A DNA stretch of 64,000 nt. It comes from Acanthopleura granulata. Taxonomy: Eukaryota > Mollusca > Polyplacophora > Chitonida > Chitonidae. Numbering within the stretch: the first letter of the stretch is position 1; each line of letters begins with the position of its first letter. The notes beneath the pieces are model-generated. The model saw nothing but the letters and a program-made list of their open reading frames with translations. It was not told the origin of the DNA and made no database searches. The stretch is from positions 1,457,921 through 1,521,920 of the forward strand of contig JABBOT010000015.1 of assembly GCA_016165875.1 (NCBI GenBank), written 5' to 3'. Made by a program: the position numbers and the translations under genes. Positions 13,504 through 22,894 of the stretch are shown one piece after another.

Positions 13504-16500
13504 CTGCCAAAAGAAGAAAGATTTAAAATCCTGAATTATACTGTTCGGAAAAGACCTGCAAAGTACTGGGTCATTTGTGATGATAAAATATGGTTAGAAG
13601 ATTTTTTTATGACCATAAAATTATTTTAAAAGTTTTTTTTTTTTTATTTATCTGATTCTTGTTTCATGCCATACTCAAGAATATTCCACTTGTACGATGG
13701 TAGCCAGCATTATATGGTAGGTTGAAACCGGGCAGAGCAACCGCAAGTCTTGAATAATGTAGCTGATATCCTGGTCAAACTTTCACAAAATTTCACACAT
13801 CAGTTTTCTTTTGGTTTTTTTAACCCACTTGTAATGTTAATTTACGAAGTGTTTTGAAAGAGAGCGATGCGTGTGGGCTGGATCAGGACAGCAGACCTAC
13901 CCCTTCTCCCTGCTTTCTACACGAGCCACTTTGTGGTCGCCGGCGCTGGGTCTGGACAGTGCTCTAATGACGCTCAGTAGGCTCTCTTCCTGCTCCCCAG
14001 GGGTAGTCACCCTCTCAGGGTCCTTAGTCGCTCGCACCAGGAGCGCTTCCAATGCCGGTCGGAGCCCCACCACTATGGCAGCCACTCCAAATTCCATGGC
14101 CAAGGTTATCCTGTTAAATGTAGATTACTTATTTGTTCATTTAAAGGAAAGAATAATTGATGAAATGCACATGGCTTACTACCACTGCACCAGTGTTGCA
14201 GCCTTACAATACAGTAGTCTGTATTAGATGTGGGGATTCTACACCTTACTTATGTACTGTGCGTCCAAATATTTATTTATTAATTTGATTTGTTTTTTTA
14301 CCCCGTACTCAAGAGTATTTCACTTTATACAACTGCGGCCAACATTATGGTGGGAGGAAACCAGGTAGAGCGTGGGGGAAACCCAGAGCCATCTGCAGGT
14401 TGCTGGTAGACCTTCCCACATACAGCCAGAGAGGAAGCCAGCATGAACTGGACTTGTGCATCCAAATATACAGGTCCAACAGATGAACTACTTGTACCAT
14501 ATTTCACCTACAGTTCAATCTGTAAAAATGAACTTCACAATCCTTTGATGCCTACATGTTAGGTTTTTTGGATAAGAAATTAATCAAACTTCACAAAAAA
14601 AAAAACAAATCCTCCATTAAGGCGACCAATAAGGTAGCTCAATTCTAAACAATTACTGGTAAGCAATGTGTGTCACTTGAAAAAAAGGCCGAAATTTAGA
14701 CACCAAATCCCCACTCCAAAAAACTGCAGTACATGCAACATCCCCTGTATATGATTTGATGCCATCATTCATGCAGGACCCTCCTTAAATGATCAGCCTA
14801 TGTTAAAAGAGAGGATATCAACATCAAGATATGATGTGAAAACTGCTTTACTGTTGCATATTAAAAACAAAAAATAGACGTTTTTATCTTCAGCCCATAT
14901 CTTAGCAGCAGCTGAAGGTAAGAACTCACCATTTGTCCAGGGTGACTTGGCCCTCTTCATAGGTGACAGAGCGTGAGCCGAACAGAGGAGCTGTAGCGGG
15001 GCGACTATAGTCATCTGCTTGCAGGACACGGCATGGGTGCGGATCTGTGGGGAGAGGGGAAAATCAGTCACTGAGTCCTTTGGAATGTATATATACGTTG
15101 TCTTCTTGTGGCAGGGTGGATCCATGCTGATGCCATCACTGGAACATCATGCTGAAGACACCAGACATGACACCCACCCAGTCACATTATACCGACACCA
15201 GGCCAACCAGTACTGTTTCCTTGCTCTAAAGTCTCAGTGCTGAGTGCCAAGTGAGGCAGCAACAAGTACCATTTTTAAAGTCTTTAGTATGACTCAACCC
15301 GAGATTAATTCTGGATCTTTCGACCTCCAGACGGACGCTCTAGCCCCCAGGCCATCAAGGCGGCCCCCAAAAGAGTCACAGGTAGGTAGTAATGTGCCTT
15401 ACTGTAATGGAGAAGCTTTCACCTCAACACTGGAGTTTTCGCATGACGACATGCTTTTTGTTTGTGACATGGCTTTGATGCTTTCAGGAAATCAGCACGC
15501 TACTGTGGGGCAAACCAGTGAATTTTAACATGGGTGGTACTTGTATATACAATATTTATTTATTTATTTGATTGGTGTTTCACACTATACTCAAAAATAT
15601 TTCACTTGTACGAAAGAGACCAGTATTATGGTGGGAGGGAACCGCGCAGAGCCCAGGGGGAAACCTACGACCATTCGCAGACTACTGGCAGACCTTCCCA
15701 CCCACGGTTGGATAGGAGGCCAGCAAGTTCCCGGGGGAAACCAAGAACCTTCTGCAGGTTGCTGGCTGACATTCCCACACATGACCAGAGAGGAAGCCAG
15801 CATGACCCGGGCTTGAACTCATAAATACAAGAATCGCATACCAAAAATGACATAAACTTTCGTCCATGATTAAATTACTCATTTTTCTTGATTCTGAGAG
15901 TTCTATCTATTTTAGGAAGCTGTTTTGAGGTTTGTTTGGAAGATGGGATGATATCTGACTGGAAAAATGTAAGTCTCAAAATCAAAAAAAAAGCATTATG
16001 ACACTTTTCTGCTTTTGAAAATGCCCTTTCTTGGATGAAATTTTAGGTCACTTACAGTAACTCATTTCCTCAGGTATTTAATTTAAAGGGAGCTCAATGT
16101 AAAGTCATCTTCAAAGAACAATTTTCATTCATATTTATGTTAAAATGATGTGATTTCTTGCACCATGCCATAAAGTGAAAACACAAAGTGACAACACAAC
16201 GTGACTTCACTATATCGGAGCGTCCCTGAACGTCTCTGATCCAGTTCTCACTGTTTTGGCTGCGGCTTTAGGTTAACAGGTTTGTCAAATACCGGCCACA
16301 GATCAATGGTTTTCTCCTAGCACCAGTGTTTCCTCGAACAATAAACCTCACCACTGTCATTTAAGGGAAAAATCCTCGAGCACCAATCAATCAATCATTC
16401 AAGCAAGAGTAAACTTGAGACAGTCACAGTTCCTGATGCTTACACAATAAAAAAAAAGGAATTTGGGCGAGATCTTTAAGCAGAAAAAACAGGAATGTGC

Positions 16501-19500
16501 AAGACAGGTAACAATGCCAGGTTCTGTCTCCTGTGAGCGATGACCATGCCAGATGTTAGAGTACACCCACATTGTTACCACACACCATCAGCATAAACCC
16601 CCAACCTTTGGCAAGTTACTGACGAACTTTCCCACATGTGACATACAGAAGAGCATAATATATATATGTATTGTCCAGAAGCCAAGAGGTTTTTAACGAA
16701 CAGACTACACAGCAGGCAAAAAAAAAAAAAACACCGGGAGTTGAAGAACAAAATACCTGTCCAAGGCAAAATACCTCGAGAGTTCTTGTGTCTGAAAGAC
16801 GAGTGCCTGTAACCACTAGGCCACAGACCGTTCCTCCAATCACATGCTTGGTTATTCACAACACAAGTAGCAATACCCAAAGGTTACTTATGACAGATGC
16901 CATCATATACATGTGCAGATTACAAGACAATCTGAGAGAGACAGGCTTACCTTTTCACCAAAGATGAAGAATGGAGAAGGAAAGAAGATCTCCTGGTTTG
17001 AGCAGTTGACGGAGGACTTGTGAACCAGACCTGACTTGCTTTCTGTGTTCAGAACTTTACGCTTCTCCTGATGGTAGCAGACGTTTGGGTACAGGCCAAG
17101 TGCCAGTAGTGTGATCACCTAGCAGACAAAGAGACAGACAGACGAACATTCACCTGACACTCCATAACTGATAACACCCAAAGTTTTAAAGTAAGCTATA
17201 AAAGTGCTTCTCCTGATGGTAGCAGGAGTTTGGGTACAGGCCAAGTGCCAGCAGTGTGATCACCAGCCAGACAGACAGACAGACGAATATTCAACTAACA
17301 CTCCATAACTAATCAAACACAAGACAGACTGGGGAAGGACTGCAAGCAACCTGTGGATGATTCAGTAATTGATGGATCTACCACCATCAGGCTTGCTGTA
17401 GTCCTTTAAGTGAAATATTCTTGAATACGGCATAACATACCAATGAAGTATACCATACAAATTGTCTAAATCCACCATGCTTGGTTCCACGCAAAAATGT
17501 CTGTTTTAACAAGATGTTGGTTTGCGGAATACACCGTGTACAACAACAACAACAACACTTACCAGTACACAGTTTGCAGACGTGTCACTAATAAACTAAT
17601 AACATCTGTACAAGCAAGGTGAATTAAGTTGTTTTCTTTTTTTTTTATTCTAACTTTTATTTCTTTAAATGCATACAGGATTATGCCTGCAAGAACAAAT
17701 AGGTTAACAAGTAAACATGCGTGGAACTGGAACCTCTGAGGAGTTGTTTGTCACATCGGCAATTTTGTCATCCTTGTCAAGCCAAAGTAAAACTGCTTCC
17801 ATGTTACGATACCCTTAAAAGTAAACTTCCCAACAGATATTCACCACAAAATTCGGCAGTATTTTTGAAAGCTGTCAGTAAGAAATTCATAATTCTGGCT
17901 TCAACATATCCTTAGAACTTGGAACATAATGTATCAGGGAAGGTAATGGATGTTATTTGCACGACATAGTCCCAACATGGTAATGGATGTTATTTGCACG
18001 ACGTAGTCCCAACAAGGTAATGGATGTTATTTGCACGACATAGTCCCAACATGGTAATGGATGTTATTTACATGACGTAGTCCCAACAAGGTGATGGATG
18101 TTATTCACACGACCTAGTCACAACATGGTAATGGATGTTATTTACATAACGTAGTCCCAACAAGGTGATGGATGTTATTTACATGGCGTAGTCCCAACAA
18201 GGTGATGGATGTTATTTACATGGCGTAGTCCCAACAAGGTGATGGATGTTATTTACACGACGTAGTCCCAACAAGGCGATGGATGTTATTTACATGGCGT
18301 AGTCCCAACATGGTAATGGATGTTATTTACACGACGTAGTCACAACATGGTAATGGATGTTATTTCCACGACGTAGTCCCAACATGGTAATGGATGTTAT
18401 TTACACGACGTAGTCCCAACATGGTAATGGATGTTATTTACACGACGTAGTCCCAACATGGTAATGGATGTTATTTACACGACGTAGTCCCAACATGGTA
18501 ATGGATGTTATTTACACGACGTAGTCCCAACAAGGTGATGGATGTTATTTACACGGCGTAGTCCCAACAAGGTGATGGATGTAGTTCCAACATGGCAGTG
18601 TCCAGCAGTGTTGCAACAACAACATATTCAATCGTTACATGATTCTCAATCACATGATGCTTGCACGTGATTGACTAACTTCACCGCTTAACCTCTGAAA
18701 GGAGTTTGGAGGAAGCTGGTATCTTCATGTAGGCTTGAGGAGGGAGTAGGATAAGCTCGATTTCCGAATGAAAACTGAACAAGTTGAACTTCATCAATTA
18801 GGGACTCGTACATTTCCACACGATGTTTCTTCGCAGATCGTTCAGCCATGCTGGATTTAATGAAATTTGGAAAAGAATGTGACAATAAACTGGAGAATTT
18901 ATTGATATCCTGCATTTCTCTATGTCATCTCAGCTAACAGTGCGTGGAGCGTTCCAATACAAATCAACTTCAAGAGCATGTCTTCATCGTTTAGTGAACT
19001 GTGCACTAAGAGGATTATCTCCCTTTGTCACCAGACAGCTCTGTCCCCAGAGATGATAACGGCAGAGGGTACAAACAGTCGGCCGGCATCATGCTGTCTC
19101 GGATTATACAGTGTGAATTAACATGCACTAGATACAATGGGAACTGGAAATCCTTGTCGGTATTTAGAATAGACAAGTGTCGATGTACTGAATAACAATA
19201 ACATGGGTTTTAAATGGAGATAAAAGCAGACCAAGCAGCATGGCTGGTATTCACAAGATTTCGAATTGGAGATGCGTCGGTCTTTCACTGTATAAATAAA
19301 CAAACAGACAGATTACTCCAACTGTTACTGAGAGCTGACGCTTTTCGGGATAGAGACTGGGACAAAAACTGATTGACTGATTGCTGGGTATAAACGACCA
19401 GCTGGAAATCCATGGTTTAGAGCAGGACAAGTGATAAATTCAACCACCACTTTTATTGTCTAAGAAGATGTTCGGTCATTTGCTTAGCTCACATATCAAA

Positions 19501-22345
19501 ATTCAGGCAAAACTCAAATCTCTTCTCCAGTTCTAGATACTTTTACTGGCTGGGGAATACATGCATGTTTTGACATTTAGGACTTTCCACATCCAGTTTT
19601 GTGTCGGGACCGGTGAAGCTGAGTATGTCTGGGGAGAAGCATTCCTCCGGGAAGCCTTCGTTCACAAGTATGTCCCTCAGCTGGTACTGGAGGACAAACA
19701 TCAATATTCTGCATATACATATAGCTCTACAAACAGCTCCTGGTAAATTCCCAGTTTATTATGAACAGACCCATTCTGCATAAGCTCCGACACATGCACA
19801 GTTCCAGACATGCTATGACTAAGAAATAGCAACAATAACCAGTGTTAACTTTTTACGATTATCAACATAGCTCTGTGTCGATATAATGGTATTGTCAACT
19901 GTGATGTTACAATTGCACCCTGCACCATAACGTATCACAACATAGCCCAATGAATGAGACGATTGTACGCGGACAATATGTCTAAAACAGGTCCATTTAC
20001 AATACAGAAATGCATGATGGGAGAAAGTCAGGTAGGAAGTGCTACAGGGGTCTTAAGTATGGACGGGAAAACACCCATCGTTTTGTAAAGTGGACCTCTT
20101 TTAGACATTGTATAGGCAGCATACAAATGTCTTTAGAAATAAATACTGTTTGAGATTCATATTTGTATGTGGGTTCTCTAACAATAACAGTAATAAAGAA
20201 ATACTCAAGAGATAAGTCATAAGATAATCCAAGATTAGTAACAGATATTAAAATTAAGATAAGTAATTATAAGATAAGTAATTGGTCATTCCCTTGCAAA
20301 AGACCTTGGCATGTAGGTCAAAAGCTCATGGATATACGAAAGACCTTGGCATGTAGGTCAAAAGCTCATGGATATACGAAAGACCTTGGCATGTAGGTCA
20401 AAAGCTTGTGGATATACGAAAGACCTTGGCATGTAGGTCAAAAGCTCATGGATATACGAAAGACCTTGGCATGTAGGTCAAAAGCTCATGGATATACGAA
20501 AGACCTTGGCATGTAGGTCAAAAGCCAATGGATATACGAAAGACCTTGGCATGTAGGTCAAAAGCTCGTGGATATACGAAAGACCTTGGCATGTAGGTCA
20601 AAAGCTTGTGGATATACGAAAGACCTTGGCATGTAGGTCAAAAGCTCATGGATATACGAAAGACCTTGGCATGTAGGTCAAAAGCTCAGGGATATACGAA
20701 AGACCTTGGCATGTAGGTCAAAAGCTCATGGATATACGAAAGACCTTGGCATGTAGGTCAAAAGCTCATGGATACACGAAACAACACACGTGGTGATGCC
20801 TTGAGGTTTTCATTATCATTATTCCTGTCTTTAGACATGTTAGAATTCATTAGGCTAGTCACCACAAGCACATGACATCATTGCCATACAAAATCTAACA
20901 GCGTCCAAGGCTATGGTTGTGATGTCAAACCTGTCTATACACACAGAATATTGCACTGTGAAGGCTGAATGCCATAAATATTGACTGACTGAAAGGTTGA
21001 CGTCATTAACCATGGGATGTGAAACGCCAAGTGAATTATCATTTTTATCTATCTATCAGAAAAAAAAGCCAAAAAAAAGTACATGTAAAACAATCTGGCA
21101 AATCACAATGTGTGACGCGTGTAGATAAGGTTACCTTAGCTTCACAAGTCATCCTCAGGGTAGGAAGGGACAGAGACTTACGGTCACAGAAGCCGATCTC
21201 GGCATCTTCTCCGTTTGCTCTGCCAGAGAAAACACAACAACAGTATAACAACTTGTGTATACTGTAATCGATCCAAAAAATCATCCACAGAATTACAAAT
21301 TTTGAGGCAAATAAAGGCCATGAAATATCATTACTCTCCATGCAAGACATCCTACATGCAACCTACCAAGCACACTACAAAATGTCCTTTTAAGATCAAG
21401 AGAACTCTCAGAAAAGGCCCAAGACAGTATCTTATTCACGGACGAAATTTTAGATCAAATATGACAGATGCTTGGTACCCAATTCCACAAAGCAATTTTG
21501 GACTTAAAAGAACAGGTCACATTCACAAAATGTATGCATCATATAAAAGGCCATTTTGTGTTGATTCCAAATGTTGTCTTCATTATTTTTTGGAATTTGA
21601 CTGCTGAGCTACAGTGGACTACTTGGACCATACTGTAGAACAGTGAGGTCAAAGATTCATTTCAGCTGTCAAACACTCTGTAACTGTTATATTTTCACAT
21701 TAAAGACAGATACAGTTGTTGTACTACTCTATATTCACATAAAAGCAGACATGCATCAATCAGAGAATGTTTAGTCGCTGCTGATATGGATTTTGCAATT
21801 TGTGTCACTTCTGCTTCTGCATGATATACACGCACCATCCATGCTGTTATTTTAAAATTCCGAGAAATCCAAATCTAATACATCAATGCACCTGTCTGAC
21901 GGTTTTAGTGCTTATAACAGTAAACGCCAACCGGTGATTCCACGATCACAACTTTAACAATGTGACGCAATGTATAATTCACGGTAAAAAAAATACACGC
22001 GAGTTTGAATGTGACGTCTTAATGGGAATCTAAGCAGATTTTCACAGTGTTTTTTCATGAGAGTTATGAGCAGAATTGAATTTTGCAGAATCCCACCTTA
22101 AGACAGTAAAGCCCTTAATGCGTTACAAACAATGTGTCTACCTGCAAGCTGACATGCACACACACACAGGGGCTTACCTGGCCTCTTCCCACAGTTGAAA
22201 GGCATTAAGCAAAGCCACATGGTCACTGTGACGCGTCCCTGCCAGGCTCTTGTGCACCCACGAGAGCCGGCGTCTTTCTGACGGGGTGATGAATGGCTCG
22301 GGAAAGGTTGTGCTCGCCGCGATGGTGCACAGGGCGTCACCAACA
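13212..22345 (-). CDS. ATP-dependent RNA helicase A (DHX9/maleless), C-terminal exons only
   Basis: Seven exons encode the C-terminal third of a DHX9-type DEAH-box RNA helicase, a nuclear and cytoplasmic enzyme that unwinds RNA and RNA:DNA duplexes. In order: 22178-22345, 21135-21219, 19591-19686, 16951-17118, 14930-15044, 13901-14110 and 13212-13503. They cover the HA2-type region ([20 protein letters not shown]), the OB-fold region ([60 protein letters not shown]), the helical segment before the tail (ALEALLV..TKDPE; ALSRPSA) and a Gly/Arg-rich RGG tail. Exon phases fit throughout except for a one-base shortfall in 14930-15044. The dsRNA-binding domains, Walker A, DEIH and RecA-like domains are missing: upstream lie FN3 exons of another gene. 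It is either a 3' gene fragment, a gene with a very remote 5' part, or an assembly join. Confidence 0.85.
13641..13740 (-). mobile_element. SINE family A 3' fragment
   Basis: TATTTATCTGATTCTTGTTTCATGCC and ACTCAAGAATATTCCACTTG, followed by GATGGTAGCCAGCATTATA, match the tail half of family A. It sits in a DHX9 intron. Confidence 0.6.
13901..14110 (-). CDS. DHX9 exon before the RGG tail
   Basis: A 210-bp exon (phase 2 to 2) with acceptor CATTTAACAG and donor GTAGGT. It encodes [26 protein letters not shown] and ALSRPSAGD, which align with the human segment around ALVVEVTKQP and QISRPSA. Confidence 0.9.
14268..14465 (-). mobile_element. SINE family A copy, head truncated
   Basis: Runs from TATTTATTTATTAATTTGATT through CAACATTATGGTGGGAGGAAACC to AGCCAGCATGAACTGGACTTG. 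The tRNA head is lost. It lies in a DHX9 intron. Confidence 0.7.
14930..15044 (-). CDS. DHX9 exon with a -1 frameshift
   Basis: Acceptor CCCCACAG-type sequence, donor GTGAGT. The 5' part reads [20 protein letters not shown] in phase 0; the 3' part reads [12 protein letters not shown] in the frame that fits the phase-2 join to the next exon. The exon is 115 bp, one short of the 116 expected for phase 0 to 2. The break lies at about 14977-14990, near the TGTTCGGC sequence, where human DHX9 has LLLFA. Confidence 0.85.
15075..15370 (-). mobile_element. SINE family B, near full length
   Basis: Read on the minus strand the head gives GGCCTGGGGGCTAGAGCGTC, like a tRNA A-box region, then a degenerate B-box, and a body containing CAGCACTGAGACTTTAGAGC and a 3' part with CTGCCACAAGAAG and TATATATACATTCC. 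Further copies or fragments are at 22445-22560, 23670-23815 and 46325-46560. It lies in a DHX9 intron. Confidence 0.65.
15548..15822 (-). mobile_element. SINE family A, two tandem partial copies
   Basis: Begins ATTTATTTATTTATTTGATTGG and contains GGTGGGAGGGAACC. The central segment (CGCAGACTACTGGCAGACC..., then CTGCAGGTTGCTGGCTGAC...) occurs twice in tandem before AGCCAGCATGACCCGGGC. It lies in a DHX9 intron. Confidence 0.75.
15858..16060. repeat. Dispersed repeat family C, copy 1
   Basis: Shares CGTCCATGATTAA, TTCTGAGAGTTCTA, TTTTGAGGTTTGT, ACTGGAAAAATGTA and GGATGAAATTTTA with 60450-60645, in the same order and spacing. The family is not identified. Confidence 0.75.
16590..16840 (-). mobile_element. 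SINE-derived composite with family B-like head
   Basis: The minus-strand head CTGTGGCCTAGTGGTTACAG resembles a tRNA A-box. Downstream follow a poly(T) run and then CCAAAGGTTGG and TGGGAAAGTTCG-like body sequence as in family A. It lies in a DHX9 intron. Confidence 0.45.
16951..17118 (-). CDS. DHX9 exon, OB-fold region
   Basis: A 168-bp phase 0-0 exon with acceptor TGTCTGCTAG and donor GTAAGC. It encodes [29 protein letters not shown] and [11 protein letters not shown], very close to human GVYPNVCYHKEKRK and IHKSSVNC. A partial second copy of its 5' end lies just upstream at 17207-17320. Confidence 0.93.
17207..17320 (-). pseudogene. Tandem partial duplicate of DHX9 exon 5' end
   Basis: The sequence repeats 17062-17175 at a 145-bp offset, including the codons for [12 protein letters not shown] and CYHQEK and the flanking intron with the ACAGACAGACGAA and CTCCATAACT motifs. 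The acceptor AG that precedes GTGATCACA in the used exon reads TGGCTG here, so this copy appears unable to be spliced in the same way. Confidence 0.8.
17340..17455 (+). mobile_element. SINE family A 3' fragment, diverged
   Basis: TGCAAGCAACCTGTGGATG and later AAGTGAAATATTCTTGAATACGGC follow the family A order on the plus strand. Confidence 0.5.
17940..18590. repeat. 37-bp tandem array, about 17 copies
   Basis: The unit contains GGTAATGGATGTTATTTACA followed by CGACGTAGTCCCAACAT, with the G/A variant GGTGATGG. The first two starts are 17942 and 17979. The array lies in the DHX9 intron between 17118 and 19591 and is unrelated in sequence to the 37-bp array at 12 kb. Confidence 0.92.
18600..19590. 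other. DHX9 intron sequence, nothing recognised
   Basis: No exon-like block or repeat recognised on either strand. Short minus-strand open frames at 18688-18915 and 19118-19303 have no domain. Confidence 0.5.
19591..19686 (-). CDS. DHX9 exon
   Basis: A 96-bp phase 0-0 exon with acceptor TTGTCCTCCAG and a weak donor GTGGAA. It encodes [17 protein letters not shown] and ends TGPDTKLD, aligning with human QLKEILINSGFPEDC and TGPDNNLD. Confidence 0.88.
19973..20111. mobile_element. MITE-like element with about 29-bp terminal inverted repeats
   Basis: The left end ACAATATGTCTAAAACAGG, then TCCATTTACAA, is mirrored by the right end TTTTGTAAAGTGGACC, then TCTTTTAGACATTGT. The element is 139 bp and lies in a DHX9 intron. 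No coding capacity; the superfamily is not assigned. Confidence 0.7.
20302..20780. repeat. 40-bp tandem array, 12 copies, nearly identical
   Basis: The unit contains AAAGACCTTGGCATGTAGGT, then CAAAAGCTCATGGATATACG. Variation is almost confined to the CTCATG positions (CTTGTG, CCAATG, CTCGTG, CTCAGG). It lies in the DHX9 intron between 19686 and 21135. Confidence 0.95.
21135..21219 (-). CDS. DHX9 exon
   Basis: An 85-bp exon (phase 2 to 0) with acceptor TTCTCTGGCAG and donor GTAACC. It encodes [19 protein letters not shown], then TLRMTCEAK, matching human GGEEAEIRFCEHKRL and TLRMTWEAK. Confidence 0.92.
22178..22345 (-). CDS. First DHX9 exon found in the window
   Basis: A 168-bp exon (phase 2 to 2) with acceptor TTTTGTCAG and donor GTAAGC. 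It encodes [44 protein letters not shown] and FQLWEEA, matching the human run from YVGDAICTIAA to HVALLSVFQAWDDA. The preceding DHX9 exon should end around GCIFY; nothing like it is found upstream. Confidence 0.92.
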
Positions 22346-22444
22346 CTGACAAAAGAAACGCAGAAAACGTGTCAGCCAAAGGTATATATGTTTCCTTGGG
22401 CTTTATGTCGTACTGAACAATTTACAGTCATATGACGACCACGA

Positions 22445-22560
22445 GTCCTCGGAATGTATATATACTCTGTTCTTGTGGCAGGGTGAGTCAATGCCGCCAT
22501 TGTGTTGTCACCACTGGAACATCATGTCAAAGACACTGGGCATGAAACCCCCCCCACAAT
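22445..22560 (-). mobile_element. SINE family B fragment
   Basis: Shares CGGAATGTATATATAC, TTCTTGTGGCAGGGTG and CACTGGAACATCATG with the copy at 15075-15370. It lies exactly in the 409-bp gap between the last FN3 exon and the first DHX9 exon. Confidence 0.65.
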
Positions 22561-22753
22561 CGTTGTTGAATAAAAGCAAATTAAACATGGCTTTGTAGCA
22601 TACAGCTTTGACATGTCAAGGACAGCATACTCGAAAAGACCAGGTTACTGGTCAGTGAATGGAAGAACAGAGATTAGTGTTTTGAAAATTGTAAAGCTGT
22701 AAAGAATGAAACAGATCTGGGATACAGGTTGAGGGTAGTTGTCAGTCTGTTAC

Positions 22754-22894
22754 CTGTGCTATGGTTGCTCCCCAGGGGTTGGTATCTAATAATGTACTTG
22801 ACCAACACCCCAGTGGTCACACCTGGGGGAAGCCAGGTTAATGAGATGGAGTCAGGTGTGACAGTGAAGGTCAGGTTTCTCACCGACACAGGGG
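22754..22894 (-). CDS. IgSF gene: N-terminal half of FN3 domain 5
   Basis: A 141-bp exon (phase 1-1) with acceptor CTCCGTTGTAG and donor GTAACA. It encodes PVSVRNLTFTVTPDSISLTW and then LVKYIIRYQPLG, strands A to C' of an FN3 domain. The second half, with the YxVxVxAxN motif, is not found downstream. Confidence 0.85.

Noticed and set aside
13139..13510. 123-codon minus-strand frame rich in Glu, Val and Asp
   Set aside because: It overlaps the RGG tail exon of DHX9 but in the wrong frame; the frame that fits the splice phase encodes the family-typical RGG tail and a stop.
20302..20780. CRISPR-like regular repeats
   Set aside because: Units are contiguous 40-bp copies with no unique spacers, and the setting is an intron of an animal gene.
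22345..22894. A fused Ig/FN3-DHX9 protein
   Set aside because: Exon phases (1 out, 2 in) do not match, the FN3 domain would be cut in half, and no linking exon was found.
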